Origin: Acidovorax sp. 107
GTDB taxonomy: Bacteria; Pseudomonadota; Gammaproteobacteria; Burkholderiales; Burkholderiaceae_C
Assembly (NCBI RefSeq): GCF_003058055.1
Contig: NZ_QBTZ01000001.1
Location: 4,730,001-4,794,000 of the forward strand
Direction of reading: 5' to 3'
DNA: 64,000 bases
Within the stretch, counting starts at the first letter, position 1. Each line of letters begins with the position of its first letter. Positions 1-11,203 of this stretch are shown in pieces. The notes under the pieces were generated by a model. That model was not told where the DNA came from. It worked only from the letters and a program-made list of their open reading frames with translations, and did not search any database. Position numbers and translations under genes: made by a program.

Positions 1-965
1 TCGAAGGCATGATCATCGCGGCCTACGCGATGGGCATCTCTGTGGGCTACAACTACATCCACGGCGAAATCTTCCAGACCTACGAACGCTTTGAAGAAGC
101 GCTCGAGGAAGCACGCGCGGCGGGCTACCTGGGCGACAAGATCCTGGGCAGCAACTTCAGCTTCCAACTGCACGCCGCGCATGGTTTCGGCGCCTATATC
201 TGCGGTGAAGAGACCGCGCTGCTCGAATCGCTGGAAGGCAAGAAGGGCCAACCGCGCTTCAAGCCACCATTTCCGGCCAGCTTCGGTCTGTACGGCAAGC
301 CCACCACCATCAACAACACCGAGACCTTCGCTGCCGTACCGTGGATCATCCGCAATGGCGGGGCTGCCTATCTTGAGTGCGGCAAGCCCAACAACGGCGG
401 CACCAAGATCTTCTCGGTCTCAGGTGACGTGGAAAAGCCCGGCAACTACGAAGTCCCCCTGGGGACGCCGTTTGCCAAGCTGCTCGAGCTCGCCGGTGGC
501 GTTCGCAAAGGCCGCCAGCTCAAGGCCGTGATCCCCGGCGGCTCGTCTGCACCGGTGCTGCCAGCGTCCATCATCATGGAATGCACGATGGACTACGACT
601 CCATCGCCAAGGCCGGCTCCATGCTGGGTTCGGGCGCCGTCATCGTGATGGACGATTCCCGCAGCATGGTCGAAAGCCTGTTGCGCCTGTCGTACTTCTA
701 CTCGCACGAATCCTGCGGGCAATGCACGCCCTGCCGCGAAGGCACGGGCTGGATGTGGCGCGTGATCGACCGCATCCAGCACAACCAGGGCCGTGCGGGC
801 GACCTGGACCTGCTCAATTCGGTGGCAGACAACATCCAGGGCCGCACGATCTGTGCGCTGGGTGACGCTGCCGCGATGCCGGTACGCGCCATGATCAAGC
901 ATTTCCGTCCCGAGTTTGAAGCACTGATCCGGAACAACGCCTCCCAGGCCGCGACCTCCGCCTGA
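1..965 (+). CDS. nuoF: NADH-quinone oxidoreductase subunit F (NuoF), 5'-truncated by the window
   Basis: C-terminal roughly 320 residues of the NADH-binding 51-kDa subunit of respiratory complex I; the family is usually about 430-450 residues, so the start lies upstream of the window. The reading frame is already open at base 3 and ends with TGA at 963-965. NuoF binds NADH and FMN and carries the 4Fe-4S cluster N3 in the peripheral arm on the cytoplasmic side. Three N3 cysteines are visible in [12 protein letters not shown] (about 708-743) and the fourth in TICALGDAA (about 847-873). The SLBB-like stretch with [18 protein letters not shown] precedes them. nuoG starts 14 bases after the stop, so the two are clearly cotranscribed. 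Identification is very secure. Confidence 0.97.
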   Translation, partial: EGMIIAAYAMGISVGYNYIHGEIFQTYERFEEALEEARAAGYLGDKILGSNFSFQLHAAHGFGAYICGEETALLESLEGKKGQPRFKPPFPASFGLYGKPTTINNTETFAAVPWIIRNGGAAYLECGKPNNGGTKIFSVSGDVEKPGNYEVPLGTPFAKLLELAGGVRKGRQLKAVIPGGSSAPVLPASIIMECTMDYDSIAKAGSMLGSGAVIVMDDSRSMVESLLRLSYFYSHESCGQCTPCREGTGWMWRVIDRIQHNQGRAGDLDLLNSVADNIQGRTICALGDAAAMPVRAMIKHFRPEFEALIRNNASQAATSA

Positions 966-979
966 TCGCGAGAAGACAT

Positions 980-3115
980 ATGGTTGAAATTGAACTGGAC
1001 GGTCAGAAAGTGGAAGTCGCCGAAGGCTGCATGGTGATGCATGCAGCCGAAAAGGCGGGCACCTACATTCCGCATTTCTGCTACCACAAGAAACTCTCGA
1101 TTGCCGCCAACTGCCGCATGTGCCTGGTGGACGTCGAGAAGGCTCCCAAGCCCATGCCCGCCTGCGCCACGCCCGTGACGCAAGGCATGATCGTGCGCAC
1201 CAAGAGCGACAAGGCCATCAAGGCCCAGCAGTCGGTCATGGAGTTCCTGCTGATCAACCACCCGCTGGATTGCCCCATCTGCGACCAGGGCGGTGAGTGC
1301 CAGCTGCAGGATCTGGCCGTGGGCTACGGGGGCTCTTCCTCGCGCTACGAAGAGGAAAAGCGCGTAGTGCCCGTCAAGGACGTGGGGCCGCTGATTTCCA
1401 TGCAGGAAATGAGCCGCTGCATCCACTGCACCCGCTGCGTGCGCTTCGGCCAGGAAGTGGCCGGCGTGATGGAGCTCGGCATGATCCACCGTGGCGAGCA
1501 CTCCGAAATCACCACCGTGGTGGGCGACACGATCGACTCCGAGCTGTCGGGCAACATGATCGACATCTGCCCTGTGGGTGCCCTGACCAGCAAGCCGTTC
1601 CGCTACAGCGCCCGCACCTGGGAGCTGTCGCGCCGCCGCTCCGTCAGCCCGCACGACTCCACCGGCGCGAACCTCATCGTCCAGGTCAAGAACCACAAGG
1701 TCATGCGCGTCGTTCCGCTCGAGAACGAAGCCGTGAATGAATGCTGGATCGCCGACCGCGACCGCTTCTCGTACGAATCGCTCAACAGCGACGACCGCCT
1801 GACCCAGCCCATGCTCAAGCAGGGCGGGGTGTGGAAGACCGTCGACTGGCAGACCGCTCTCGAGTACGTGGCCAACGGCCTCAAGAACATCAAGAACGAC
1901 CATGGCGCCAACAGCATCGGCGCCTTGGTGAGCCCGCACAGCACCGTGGAAGAGCTGTACCTTGCCAGCGCCCTGGTGCGCGGCATAGGCAGCGACAACA
2001 TCGACTACCGTCTGCGCAACGCCGAGTTCGCGGCGCCCGAAGGCATTCGCTGGCTGGGCACTTCCATCGCTTCGCTGTCCACGCTGCAACGCGTGCTGGT
2101 GGTGGGCTCCAACCTGCGCAAGGACCATCCGCTGTTTGCCCAACGCATCCGCCAAGCGGCTCGCCATGGCTGCCAGGTCAGCGCCATCGCTTCGGCCGCC
2201 CACGACTGGGCCATGCCTGTGCAAACACTCGTCGCCCAAAGCGCCGGCGCATGGGTCCAGACGCTTGGAGGCATCGCCTTTGCCATCGCCCAGGAAAAGG
2301 GTGTTGCCGCTCCGCAAGGCGCGACTGCTGCCAACGACGCTGCCCAAGCCATCGCCCGCTCGCTGCTGGGCGGCGAGCGCAAGGCCTTGCTGCTGGGCAA
2401 CGCGGCAGCGCACCATGCGCAAGCCACGCAATTGCTGGCGCTGGCCAATTGGATCGGCGAGAACACGGGAGCTTCCGTGGGCTACCTGACGGAAGCTGCC
2501 AACACGGTGGGCGCGCAGTTCGCGGGTGCTCATCCGGTCAACGGTGGTTTGAATGCGGGCCAGATGCTCTCCGGTGGTCTGAAGGCGGCTGTGCTGCTCA
2601 ACACCGAGCCGGTGCATGACTCGGCTGTCGGTGCCAGCGCCGCTGCTGCACTGTCTGGTGCTGACATGGTGGTGACCATGAGCCCCTTCAAGGCCAACAT
2701 GGAGTTCAGTGACGTTCTGTTGCCAATTGCTCCGTTCACCGAAACGTCGGGCAGCTTCGTCAATGCCGAAGGCCGCCTGCAGAGCTTCCACGCCGTGGTG
2801 CGTCCGCTGGGCGATACCCGCCCCGCATGGAAGGTGCTGCGTGTGCTGGCCAACCTGTTGGGCGTTCCAGGCTTCGACTTCGAAACCTCGCAAGACGTGC
2901 TGGCCCGCGCCACCAACGCAGCAGCCGGTGCGGTCACTGAAGTGCCTGCAGCCCAACTGTCGAACGTGGTGACGAACGCCGCGCCTGCGTCTGCCGCCGC
3001 TGCTGGTGAGCCCGTGGTGGCCTCCATCTATCAACTTGACGGCCTCGTGCGCCGTTCGACGTCGCTGCAGCTCACCGCTGACGCACGCCTGGCACGTGAA
3101 GGAGTGGCCGCATGA
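980..3115 (+). CDS. nuoG: NADH-quinone oxidoreductase subunit G (NuoG)
   Basis: Large iron-sulfur subunit of complex I (711 residues), which passes electrons along the peripheral arm. The N-terminal 2Fe-2S ferredoxin domain has C34, C45, C48 and C62. The His/Cys cluster N5 is H94, C98, C101, C107. The 4Fe-4S cluster N4 is C147, C150, C153 and C197. The rest is a molybdopterin-oxidoreductase-like domain without catalytic role. It is shorter than the roughly 900-residue E. coli protein and lacks that protein's extra N7 cysteine set, which fits the mitochondrial-like type found in alpha- and beta-proteobacteria. The tail (about 640-690) is Ala-rich. The ATG is preceded by AGAAG, and the stop overlaps the nuoH start (ATGA at 3112-3115). 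Confidence 0.97.
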   Translation: MVEIELDGQKVEVAEGCMVMHAAEKAGTYIPHFCYHKKLSIAANCRMCLVDVEKAPKPMPACATPVTQGMIVRTKSDKAIKAQQSVMEFLLINHPLDCPICDQGGECQLQDLAVGYGGSSSRYEEEKRVVPVKDVGPLISMQEMSRCIHCTRCVRFGQEVAGVMELGMIHRGEHSEITTVVGDTIDSELSGNMIDICPVGALTSKPFRYSARTWELSRRRSVSPHDSTGANLIVQVKNHKVMRVVPLENEAVNECWIADRDRFSYESLNSDDRLTQPMLKQGGVWKTVDWQTALEYVANGLKNIKNDHGANSIGALVSPHSTVEELYLASALVRGIGSDNIDYRLRNAEFAAPEGIRWLGTSIASLSTLQRVLVVGSNLRKDHPLFAQRIRQAARHGCQVSAIASAAHDWAMPVQTLVAQSAGAWVQTLGGIAFAIAQEKGVAAPQGATAANDAAQAIARSLLGGERKALLLGNAAAHHAQATQLLALANWIGENTGASVGYLTEAANTVGAQFAGAHPVNGGLNAGQMLSGGLKAAVLLNTEPVHDSAVGASAAAALSGADMVVTMSPFKANMEFSDVLLPIAPFTETSGSFVNAEGRLQSFHAVVRPLGDTRPAWKVLRVLANLLGVPGFDFETSQDVLARATNAAAGAVTEVPAAQLSNVVTNAAPASAAAAGEPVVASIYQLDGLVRRSTSLQLTADARLAREGVAA

Positions 3116-4194
3116 TCGACGCGATCTACAACGCGGGCCTGAACCTGCTCTCCTTTGGCTGGTGGACGGGCATCGTCTGGCCAGTGCTATGGATCTTGAT
3201 CAAGATCGTCTGCATTCTGGCGCCCCTGATGGGGGCGGTGGCCTATCTCACTTTGTGGGAGCGTAAGCTGCTGGGTTTCATGCAGGTGCGCCATGGTCCC
3301 AACCGCGTGGGCCCCATGGGTCTGCTGCAGCCTATCGCTGATGCGCTGAAGTTGTTGACCAAGGAAATCATTCAGCCCACGGCGGCCAGCAAGGGGCTGT
3401 TTGTGCTGGGCCCGGTCATGGCGATCATGCCTGCCCTGGCTGCCTGGGTCGCCATTCCGTTCGGACCTGACGTGGCCCTTGCGAACGTAAACGCCGGTTT
3501 GCTGCTCGTCATGGCCATCACCTCCATCGAGGTCTATGGTGTGATCATTGCCGGCTGGGCGTCCAATTCCAAGTACGCTTTCCTGGGCGCTCTGCGCGCC
3601 TCGGCCCAGATGGTGAGCTATGAAATTGCGATGGGGTTCTGCTTCCTCGTTGTGATCATGGTGTCGGGCAGCATGAATCTGACCGAGATCGTGTTGGGGC
3701 AGGGCCGTGGCATGGCCGCGGACAAGGGCCTGACTTTCCTGTCCTGGAACTGGCTGCCGCTGCTGCCGATTTTCTTGGTCTACCTCATCTCCGGCGTGGC
3801 TGAAACCAATCGCCATCCCTTCGACGTGGTGGAGGGCGAGGCCGAGATCGTGGCCGGCCACATGGTCGAGTATTCGGGCATGGGGTTTGCCATCTTTTTC
3901 CTGGCAGAGTACGCCAGCATGTGGCTCGTATCCATCTTGGCCGCGCTCATGTTCCTGGGCGGCTGGTTGTCGCCTATCGATAGCGCGGTGTTCAACTGGA
4001 TTCCTGGTTGGATCTGGCTGGGTATCAAGACCTTCCTCGTGGTGTCCATGTTCATCTGGATCCGGGCGACTTTCCCCCGATTCCGGTATGACCAGATCAT
4101 GCGTCTGGGCTGGAAGATCTTCATTCCGGTCACGCTGGTGTATTTGTTGTTTGTCGGCGGGTGGTTGCTCTCGCCTTGGAATATCTGGAAATAG
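3112..4194 (+). CDS. nuoH: NADH-quinone oxidoreductase subunit H (NuoH)
   Basis: Membrane subunit of complex I (360 residues) at the junction between the peripheral and membrane arms; it forms much of the quinone-access chamber. Multiple hydrophobic helices are obvious. Conserved family signatures are visible: [20 protein letters not shown] near residues 45-65 and the acidic loop [20 protein letters not shown] near residues 230-250, whose glutamates line the quinone/proton path. Its ATG overlaps the nuoG stop, indicating translational coupling. Length is typical of the family. Confidence 0.97.
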   Translation: MIDAIYNAGLNLLSFGWWTGIVWPVLWILIKIVCILAPLMGAVAYLTLWERKLLGFMQVRHGPNRVGPMGLLQPIADALKLLTKEIIQPTAASKGLFVLGPVMAIMPALAAWVAIPFGPDVALANVNAGLLLVMAITSIEVYGVIIAGWASNSKYAFLGALRASAQMVSYEIAMGFCFLVVIMVSGSMNLTEIVLGQGRGMAADKGLTFLSWNWLPLLPIFLVYLISGVAETNRHPFDVVEGEAEIVAGHMVEYSGMGFAIFFLAEYASMWLVSILAALMFLGGWLSPIDSAVFNWIPGWIWLGIKTFLVVSMFIWIRATFPRFRYDQIMRLGWKIFIPVTLVYLLFVGGWLLSPWNIWK

Positions 4195-4206
4195 GCGGGG
4201 ACACAA

Positions 4207-4719
4207 ATGACTGCTGTTGCTGCTGCTGCACCTTTTTCATTCAGGGACTTCTTCAAGAGCTTCATGCTCGTGGAGTTGCTCAAAGGGATGGCCTTGACAG
4301 GCCGCTATGCGTTTCGCCGCAAGGTGACCGTGCAGTTTCCCGAAGAGAAGACGCCTTTGTCGCCACGTTTTCGTGGCCTGCATGCACTGCGCCGTTATGA
4401 CAACGGTGAGGAGCGTTGCATTGCCTGCAAGCTGTGCGAGGCCGTATGCCCCGCGATGGCCATCACCATCGAATCGGATGTGCGCGCGGACGGCTCGCGC
4501 CGTACCACGCGCTATGACATCGACCTGACCAAGTGCATCTTCTGCGGGTTTTGCGAGGAAAGCTGCCCGGTCGATTCGATTGTCGAAACGCACATCTTTG
4601 AATACCACGGTGAGAAGCGTGGTGACCTGTATTTCACGAAGGACATGCTCTTGGCCGTGGGCGACCGGTACGAAGGTGAAATTGCGGCAGCCAAGGCTGC
4701 AGACGCCAAATACCGCTGA
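4207..4719 (+). CDS. nuoI: NADH-quinone oxidoreductase subunit I (NuoI)
   Basis: Ferredoxin-like subunit (170 residues) that carries clusters N6a and N6b and hands electrons to N2 next to quinone. Two 4Fe-4S motifs are intact: [12 protein letters not shown] (C71, C74, C77, C81) and [12 protein letters not shown] (C110, C113, C116, C120). It has the N-terminal amphipathic stretch that lies on the membrane surface. It follows nuoH by 12 bases and is followed by a 50-base gap before nuoJ, the widest gap inside the operon part seen here. Confidence 0.97.
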   Translation: MTAVAAAAPFSFRDFFKSFMLVELLKGMALTGRYAFRRKVTVQFPEEKTPLSPRFRGLHALRRYDNGEERCIACKLCEAVCPAMAITIESDVRADGSRRTTRYDIDLTKCIFCGFCEESCPVDSIVETHIFEYHGEKRGDLYFTKDMLLAVGDRYEGEIAAAKAADAKYR

Positions 4720-4769
4720 GCGGTGTTGGGTTCAGCCTCTTTGCCAGACTTTCTATAAAGACCCGATTC

Positions 4770-5438
4770 ATGGACGCCAAGACTGGTTTTTTCTATCTCT
4801 TCTCGGTGGTGCTGCTGTTTGCTGCCTTCCGGGTGATCACTGCGCGCAACCCTGTGCATGCGGTGCTGTACCTCATCCTTGCTTTCTCGCAGGCCGCAGC
4901 TGTCTGGCTGCTGCTCAAGGCGGAGTTTCTGGCCATCGCACTGGTGCTGGTGTACTTGGGCGCGGTGATGGTGCTCTTCCTGTTCGTTGTGATGATGCTG
5001 GACATCCACATCGATGCCGTGCGCAAGGGATTCTGGAAGCACTTTCCGTTGGCGGCCTCCGTGGGTGCGTTGATTGCGCTCGAAATGGCGGCGGTGTTGA
5101 TGGGCGGTTTCCGCAGCATTGACGAACCCAAGGCGGTGGCGACGGCAGTGGATGCTGCGGGGCACGTCGTACAGTATTCCAACACCAAGGCGCTGGGCAA
5201 GCTGCTGTACACCGAGTACCTGTATCCCGTCGAGGTCGCGGCTGTCATCCTCTTGGTTGCCATGGTCGCTGCCATCGCTTTGACCCTGCGCCAGCGCAAG
5301 GACAGCAAGGCCATTAATCCTGCATCTCAGATCCGTGTACGCGCTGCCGATCGCCTGGCGGTGATCAAGGTGGCTGCCACCCAGAAGCCAGCGGCCGAGG
5401 AGTCGGTCCAAGCTGCTGTCGAGGAGAAAAAAGCATGA
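4770..5438 (+). CDS. nuoJ: NADH-quinone oxidoreductase subunit J (NuoJ)
   Basis: Small membrane subunit of complex I (222 residues) with about five hydrophobic helices in the first 170 residues. The conserved segment [18 protein letters not shown] (about residues 58-75) corresponds to the TM3 helix with the pi-bulge implicated in coupling. The C-terminal 50 residues are hydrophilic and rich in Lys, Ala and Glu. The stop overlaps the nuoK ATG by four bases (ATGA at 5435-5438). Family and context leave no doubt. Confidence 0.96.
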   Translation: MDAKTGFFYLFSVVLLFAAFRVITARNPVHAVLYLILAFSQAAAVWLLLKAEFLAIALVLVYLGAVMVLFLFVVMMLDIHIDAVRKGFWKHFPLAASVGALIALEMAAVLMGGFRSIDEPKAVATAVDAAGHVVQYSNTKALGKLLYTEYLYPVEVAAVILLVAMVAAIALTLRQRKDSKAINPASQIRVRAADRLAVIKVAATQKPAAEESVQAAVEEKKA

Positions 5439-5743
5439 CGCTGACTTTGGGCCACTTCCTCTCGCTGGGCGCGATGCTGTTCGCGCTCGCGGTGATCGGC
5501 ATCTTTCTCAACCGCAAGAACCTGATCGTGCTGCTGATGGCGATCGAGCTCATGCTGCTGGCAGTGAACATGAACTTCGTGGCTTTCTCCCATTATTTGG
5601 GAGATATGCACGGCCAGGTGTTCGTGTTCTTTATCCTGACCGTGGCGGCTGCTGAGTCGGCGATCGGCCTGGCCATCCTGGTGCTGCTGTTCCGCAACAA
5701 ATCCAGTATCAACGCGGAAGACCTCAACACCCTCAAGGGTTGA
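5435..5743 (+). CDS. nuoK: NADH-quinone oxidoreductase subunit K (NuoK)
   Basis: Three-helix MrpC-like membrane subunit (102 residues, the normal size). The conserved glutamates are present in [20 protein letters not shown] and in [17 protein letters not shown]; these form part of the central hydrophilic axis used in proton translocation. Translation is coupled to nuoJ through the ATGA overlap. nuoL begins 31 bases downstream. Confidence 0.97.
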   Translation: MTLTLGHFLSLGAMLFALAVIGIFLNRKNLIVLLMAIELMLLAVNMNFVAFSHYLGDMHGQVFVFFILTVAAAESAIGLAILVLLFRNKSSINAEDLNTLKG

Positions 5744-5774
5744 CGGGTCACGAGTATTCCCAAGGTTCTCAAGA

Positions 5775-7814
5775 ATGAGTCAAACCCTCTCTGCTTCAAC
5801 GCTCCTGGCTGTGCCACTGGCTCCGCTGGCGGGCGCCCTGCTGGCCGGTATCTTCGGTACGACCTTCGGTGGTAACTGGATCGGTCGCCGCCTGAGTCAC
5901 ACCCTGACCATCCTCGGGGTACTGGCTGCGTTCATTCTCTCGGCCATGACGCTCAAGAGCGTTGCGATCGATGGTGCCCGCTTCAATGAAACCCTCTACA
6001 CCTGGATGGTGGTCGGCGGCTTGAAGATGGAAGTGGGCTTCCTGATCGACAGCCTGACGGCCATGATGATGGTGGTGGTGACGTTCGTGTCGCTGATGGT
6101 CCACATCTACACCATCGGCTACATGGAAGAGGACGAGGGCTACAACCGCTTCTTTGCCTACATCTCGCTGTTCACGTTCTCCATGCTCATGCTGGTCATG
6201 AGCAACAACCTGCTGCAGCTGTTCTTTGGCTGGGAAGCCGTGGGCCTGGTGTCCTACCTGCTCATCGGCTTCTGGTTCAACAAGCCTTCCGCCATCTTTG
6301 CGAACATGAAGGCGTTTTTGGTCAACCGCGTGGGTGACTTCGGCTTTATCCTGGGCATCGGTCTGATCGCAGCCTACACCGGCACCTTGAACTATGGCGA
6401 GATCTTCGCCAAGGCCGGTGATCTGGGCGCCTTGTCGTTCCCCGGCACCAGCTGGATGCTGGTGACCGTGATCTGTATCTGCCTGTTCATCGGTGCCATG
6501 GGCAAGTCGGCACAGTTTCCTCTGCACGTCTGGCTGCCGGATTCGATGGAGGGTCCCACCCCCATTTCCGCGCTGATCCACGCCGCCACCATGGTGACTG
6601 CGGGCATCTTCATGGTGTCGCGCATGTCACCCCTGTTCGAGCTGTCGGATACCGCACTCAATTTCATTCTGGTGATCGGTGCCATCACGGCGCTCTTCAT
6701 GGGTTTCCTGGGCATCATCCAGAACGACATCAAGCGTGTGGTGGCGTACTCGACGTTGTCGCAACTGGGCTACATGACGGTGGCACTGGGTGCTTCGGCC
6801 TACTCGGTGGCCGTGTTCCACCTGATGACGCATGCGTTCTTCAAAGCCTTGTTGTTCCTGGGCGCTGGCTCGGTCATCATGGGCATGCACCACAACCAGG
6901 ACATTCGCTGGATGGGGGCTGTGCGCAAGTACATGCCCATCACCTGGATCACCTCGCTGCTGGGCTCGCTGGCCCTGATCGGCACGCCGCTGTTCTCGGG
7001 CTTCTATTCCAAGGACAGCATCATCGAGGCAGTGCATTTCAGCCACCTGCCAGCCGCCGGTTTCGCGCATTTTGCGGTGCTTGCAGGTGTCTTCATCACG
7101 GCGTTCTACTCCTTCCGCATGTACTTCCTGGTGTTCCATGGCAAGGAGCGTTACGACCAGAACCCGGACGCGCATCATGACGATCACCATGGTCACGGCC
7201 ATGACGACCACCATGAGCCGCACGAATCCCCTTGGGTGGTGACCGTGCCTCTGGTTTTGCTGGCAATCCCTTCGGTGGTAGTGGGCTTCCTGTTCATTCA
7301 GCCCATGCTGTTTGGTGATTTCTTCAAGGATGTCATTTTTGTGGATGCGGCAAAGCACCCCTCCATGGCGCACATGACAGAGCACTTCCACAGTGCCTGG
7401 GCCATGGCATTGCATGGTTTGCAAACGGCACCGTTCTGGTTGGCATTGGCGGGTGTGGCGCTGTCGTACTACATGTACATGGTCAATCCCGCGCTGCCCA
7501 CTGCGATCAAGGCGCGCGCGCAGCCCATCTACACCCTGCTGGAAAACAAGTACTACCTCGACTGGATCAACGAGAACATTCTGGCCCGTGGTGCCCGTGC
7601 GCTGGGCATGGGGTTGTGGAAGGGCGGAGATCAGGCAGTGATCGATGGCGCCTTGGTCAATGGTTCTTGGAAACTGGTGCGTGGCGTTTCCGGAGTCGTC
7701 CGTTGGGTGCAGTCTGGCTTTATCTTCCATTACGCGCTGGTGATGATCCTGGGTGTATTCGCACTGATGACCTGGTTTGTCTGGGGCGATGTGTTCATGC
7801 AGCTCATCAAATAA
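5775..7814 (+). CDS. nuoL: NADH-quinone oxidoreductase subunit L (NuoL)
   Basis: Distal antiporter-like proton-pumping subunit of complex I (679 residues). The conserved helix with the key glutamate is visible in LQLFFGWEAVGLVSYLLIGF, and the pump core in LHVWLPDSMEGPTPISALIH. The C-terminal part carries the long amphipathic helix and last transmembrane helix typical of NuoL. A histidine-rich stretch (about residues 466-486, bases 7171-7236) with alternating His and Asp lies in a loop late in the protein. The ATG is preceded by AAGG. nuoM starts 12 bases after the stop. Confidence 0.97.
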   Translation: MSQTLSASTLLAVPLAPLAGALLAGIFGTTFGGNWIGRRLSHTLTILGVLAAFILSAMTLKSVAIDGARFNETLYTWMVVGGLKMEVGFLIDSLTAMMMVVVTFVSLMVHIYTIGYMEEDEGYNRFFAYISLFTFSMLMLVMSNNLLQLFFGWEAVGLVSYLLIGFWFNKPSAIFANMKAFLVNRVGDFGFILGIGLIAAYTGTLNYGEIFAKAGDLGALSFPGTSWMLVTVICICLFIGAMGKSAQFPLHVWLPDSMEGPTPISALIHAATMVTAGIFMVSRMSPLFELSDTALNFILVIGAITALFMGFLGIIQNDIKRVVAYSTLSQLGYMTVALGASAYSVAVFHLMTHAFFKALLFLGAGSVIMGMHHNQDIRWMGAVRKYMPITWITSLLGSLALIGTPLFSGFYSKDSIIEAVHFSHLPAAGFAHFAVLAGVFITAFYSFRMYFLVFHGKERYDQNPDAHHDDHHGHGHDDHHEPHESPWVVTVPLVLLAIPSVVVGFLFIQPMLFGDFFKDVIFVDAAKHPSMAHMTEHFHSAWAMALHGLQTAPFWLALAGVALSYYMYMVNPALPTAIKARAQPIYTLLENKYYLDWINENILARGARALGMGLWKGGDQAVIDGALVNGSWKLVRGVSGVVRWVQSGFIFHYALVMILGVFALMTWFVWGDVFMQLIK

Positions 7815-7826
7815 GGAAAACAACAA

Positions 7827-9302
7827 ATGGGTCTGTTGAGTCTTGCAATCTGGACACCGATTGCTTTTGGCGCGCTGTTGCTCGCCATCGGGCGCGACGA
7901 ACATGCGCGTGCGGTGCGGTGGTTGGCGCTGGTGGGTGCCTTGATTGGGTTCCTGGTCACGTTGCCTCTGTACGACGGTTTCAAGCTGGGTACGGCGGCC
8001 ATGCAGTTTGTGGAGAAGGCCGACTGGATCGAGCGTTTCAATGTCCACTACCACCTCGGGGTGGACGGCATTTCGTTCTGGTTTGTGCCGCTCACGGCCT
8101 TCATTACCGTCGTCGTGGTGATTGCCTCATGGGAGTCCATCACTGAGCGCGTGAACCAGTACATGGGCGCATTCTTGATCCTTTCGGGGCTCATGATCGG
8201 CGTGTTCAGCGCACTGGACGGCATTCTGTTCTACGTGTTCTTCGAGGCAACGCTGATCCCGATGTACCTCATCATCGGGATCTGGGGTGGTCCGAACAGG
8301 ATCTACGCTGCGTTCAAGTTCTTCCTGTACACGCTGCTTGGCTCGCTGTTGATGCTGATCGCGCTGATCTACCTGTACAACCAGTCCGGCGGCAGCTTCG
8401 ACATCGCCACCTGGCACCAGTTGCCTTTGAGCGGTCGTGCGCAAACCCTGTTGTTCTTCGCCTTCTTTGCCGCCTTCGCTGTGAAGGTGCCCATGTGGCC
8501 TGTCCATACCTGGCTGCCTGATGTGCACGTGGAAGCACCCACTGGCGGTTCTGCGGTGCTGGCTGCCATCATGCTCAAGCTGGGCGCCTATGGTTTCCTG
8601 CGGTTTTCGCTGCCGATCGCTCCTGACGCAGCACGTCAATGGGCTTGGCTCATGATTGCCCTGTCGCTGATCGCGGTGATTTACGTGGGCCTGGTGGCCA
8701 TGGTCCAGAAGGACATGAAGAAGCTGGTGGCCTACTCGTCGGTGGCGCACATGGGGTTTGTGACCCTCGGCTTTTTCATCTTCAACGACCTGGGTGTTTC
8801 GGGCGGCATCGTCCAGATGATTGCGCACGGTTTCGTGTCCGGTGCGATGTTCCTGTCCATCGGCGTGTTGTACGACCGTGTGCACTCGCGTGAGATCGCC
8901 GCCTATGGCGGCGTGGTCAACACCATGCCCAACTTCACCGCGTTTGTTCTGTTGTTTGCCATGGCCAACTGCGGCCTGCCGGGTACGGCCGGTTTTGTGG
9001 GTGAGTGGATGGTGATCCTGGGCGCGGTCAAAGCCAACTTCTGGATTGGTCTGGCTGCGGCCACGGCGTTGATCTTTGGCGCCGCTTACACCTTGTGGAT
9101 GTTCAAGCGCGTGTACCTGGGCCCTGTGGGCAACGACAACGTCAAGGGCTTGACGGATATCGACAGCCGTGAATTCCTCGTGCTTGCGGTGCTTGGCATT
9201 GCGGTGCTGGCCATGGGCCTGTATCCCCGTCCGTTTACCGATGTGATGGACGCCTCGGTGGCAGAACTGCTCAAGCATGTGGCGCTGACCAAGCTGAACT
9301 GA
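7827..9302 (+). CDS. nuoM: NADH-quinone oxidoreductase subunit M (NuoM)
   Basis: Antiporter-like proton-pumping subunit (491 residues, about 14 membrane helices). The essential glutamate sits in YVFFEATLIPMYLIIGIWGG, and the pump motif in VPMWPVHTWLPDVHVEAPTG with the downstream lysine in MVQKDMKKLVAYSSVAHMG. A good ribosome site (AAGGAAA) precedes the ATG. Same operon as nuoL and nuoN. Confidence 0.97.
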   Translation: MGLLSLAIWTPIAFGALLLAIGRDEHARAVRWLALVGALIGFLVTLPLYDGFKLGTAAMQFVEKADWIERFNVHYHLGVDGISFWFVPLTAFITVVVVIASWESITERVNQYMGAFLILSGLMIGVFSALDGILFYVFFEATLIPMYLIIGIWGGPNRIYAAFKFFLYTLLGSLLMLIALIYLYNQSGGSFDIATWHQLPLSGRAQTLLFFAFFAAFAVKVPMWPVHTWLPDVHVEAPTGGSAVLAAIMLKLGAYGFLRFSLPIAPDAARQWAWLMIALSLIAVIYVGLVAMVQKDMKKLVAYSSVAHMGFVTLGFFIFNDLGVSGGIVQMIAHGFVSGAMFLSIGVLYDRVHSREIAAYGGVVNTMPNFTAFVLLFAMANCGLPGTAGFVGEWMVILGAVKANFWIGLAAATALIFGAAYTLWMFKRVYLGPVGNDNVKGLTDIDSREFLVLAVLGIAVLAMGLYPRPFTDVMDASVAELLKHVALTKLN

Positions 9303-9331
9303 ACAGACCAGACTGAACTGAGAGATTCGAG

Positions 9332-10825
9332 ATGATTGACAACATCAGCTGGCTAGCGATCTACCCTGAAATTGTGCTGTTGACGATGGCCTGCGTGATT
9401 GCGCTGGTCGATCTGGGTGTTCACAGCCCTCGCCGCACCAGCACCTATGTGCTGACGATGCTCACCTTGGCCGTGGTGGCCGCCTTGCAGGCCATGTACG
9501 CAAGCAGCGGCAATACCTTCTACGGTTTCGGCAACATGGTGGTGAGCGACGCCATGGGCAACTGGCTCAAGTGTTTTGCCACCGTGGCCATGATGGTCAC
9601 CCTGGTGTACGGACGTCCTTACGCAGCTGACCGCGACATGCTGCGGGGCGGCGAGCTCTTCACGTTGTCCATGTTTGCCTTGCTGGGCATGTTCATCATG
9701 ATTTCGGGCAACAACTTCCTGGTGATCTACCTGGGCCTGGAACTGCTCACGCTGTCGAGCTATGCCCTCGTGGCATTGCGCCGCGACAACGCCACGGCCA
9801 CGGAAGCAGCGATGAAGTATTTTGTGCTGGGTGCCATGGCCAGCGGCTTCCTGCTTTATGGCCTGTCCATGGTGTACGGAGCCACGGGCTCGCTGGATAT
9901 TGGCCAGGTGTTCAAGGCCGTTAACTCCGGCCAGATCAAGCATCAAGTGTTGGTGTTCGGTCTGGTGTTTGTGGTGGCGGGTCTGGCTTTCAAGCTGGGC
10001 GTGGTTCCGTTCCACATGTGGATTCCCGACGTGTACCAAGGTGCGCCTACGGCCGTGACGCTGATGATTGGCGGCGCCCCCAAGTTGGCAGCCTTTGCCA
10101 TTACGGTTCGTCTGCTGGTCGATGGCTTGCTGCCACTGGCCATTGACTGGCAGCAGATGCTGGCTGTGCTGGCAATTGGGTCACTGCTGGTCGGTAACCT
10201 GGCGGCCATTGCACAGACCAACCTCAAACGCATGCTGGCGTACTCCACGATTTCCCAAATGGGTTTCGTGTTGCTGGGCCTCATGTCGGGCGTCATCAAC
10301 GGCAATGTGGATGCCACTGCAGTGGAGAACGCCTACAGCGCGTCCATGTTCTACGTCATCACTTACGTGCTGACTACCCTGGCTGCTTTTGGCGTGATCC
10401 TGCTGCTTGCTCGCGAGGGTTTTGAGAGCGAAGAGATTTCCGACTTTGCGGGTCTCAATCAACGCAGTCCTTTGTATGCTGGCGTGATGGCAGTGTGTCT
10501 GTTCTCGATGGCGGGTATTCCTCCGCTGGTGGGTTTCTATGCCAAGTTGGCCGTCCTGCAGGCTCTGGTGGCCTCGGGCCAGGCGATCTACATCGCAATG
10601 GCTGTCTTTGCGGTGATCATGTCGTTGATTGGTGCGTTCTACTACCTGCGTGTGGTGAAGGTCATGTACTTCGACGCGCCACTGACGGCCACCAGTGTTT
10701 CTGCACCCGTCGATGTGCGCGTGGTGCTGACCATCAACGGCGCTCTGGTGCTGGTGTTGGGCTTGCTGCCGGGCGGTTTGATGGCCTTGTGCGCCGACGC
10801 CGTGGTCCGCGCGTTGGCAACCTGA
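9332..10825 (+). CDS. nuoN: NADH-quinone oxidoreductase subunit N (NuoN)
   Basis: Third antiporter-like subunit (497 residues), adjacent to NuoK in the membrane arm. The conserved glutamate is in [20 protein letters not shown] and the pump motif in [19 protein letters not shown], with the lysine helix in [20 protein letters not shown]. It is the last canonical nuo gene. The small DUF2818 gene follows after 72 bases with no strong terminator between them, so readthrough is plausible. Confidence 0.97.
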   Translation: MIDNISWLAIYPEIVLLTMACVIALVDLGVHSPRRTSTYVLTMLTLAVVAALQAMYASSGNTFYGFGNMVVSDAMGNWLKCFATVAMMVTLVYGRPYAADRDMLRGGELFTLSMFALLGMFIMISGNNFLVIYLGLELLTLSSYALVALRRDNATATEAAMKYFVLGAMASGFLLYGLSMVYGATGSLDIGQVFKAVNSGQIKHQVLVFGLVFVVAGLAFKLGVVPFHMWIPDVYQGAPTAVTLMIGGAPKLAAFAITVRLLVDGLLPLAIDWQQMLAVLAIGSLLVGNLAAIAQTNLKRMLAYSTISQMGFVLLGLMSGVINGNVDATAVENAYSASMFYVITYVLTTLAAFGVILLLAREGFESEEISDFAGLNQRSPLYAGVMAVCLFSMAGIPPLVGFYAKLAVLQALVASGQAIYIAMAVFAVIMSLIGAFYYLRVVKVMYFDAPLTATSVSAPVDVRVVLTINGALVLVLGLLPGGLMALCADAVVRALAT

Positions 10826-10897
10826 GCCGTTGCGCCGGCGCATGCATAGCGTCGGCTGCATTTCCCACTCCTTTCTGCTGCCTGGATCCCTTATTCT

Positions 10898-11203
10898 GTG
10901 TCACTCACCGGTTCGGTTTGGCTTGTGATTGTGGCGGCGTTGGTCGCTGCCAATCTGCCATTTGTCAATCAACGCTGGATGGTGGTTGGTCCTTCGGCGG
11001 CCGCTGGCAAGCCGCTGGTAGGGCGTTTGGCCGAGCTGATCCTGCTGTATTTTCTGGTGGGTGGCCTCGCCTTGTTACTGGAGCGCCGCGCGGGTCAGAT
11101 TGCGCCGCAGGGCTGGGAGTTTTACGCCATCACCGGCACCATGTTCCTGACCCTGGCCTTCCCTGGCTTCGTCTATCGGTACCTGTTGCGCAGGCACAGC
11201 TGA
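10898..11203 (+). CDS. DUF2818 family small membrane protein
   Basis: 101-residue protein with three hydrophobic segments (about residues 5-25, 43-60 and 78-95). I recognise it as the DUF2818 family that follows nuoN in many beta-proteobacteria; the function is unknown. The start is GTG at 10898; no good ATG exists in frame. The conserved context suggests a link to complex I assembly or quinone metabolism, but that is inference only. Confidence 0.85.
   Translation: MSLTGSVWLVIVAALVAANLPFVNQRWMVVGPSAAAGKPLVGRLAELILLYFLVGGLALLLERRAGQIAPQGWEFYAITGTMFLTLAFPGFVYRYLLRRHS

Noticed and set aside
698..3034. Long open frame on the minus strand opposite nuoF/nuoG
   Set aside because: It is a compositional shadow of high-GC third positions: rich in His, Arg, Ala and Gln, no family motifs, and fully antisense to securely identified complex I genes.
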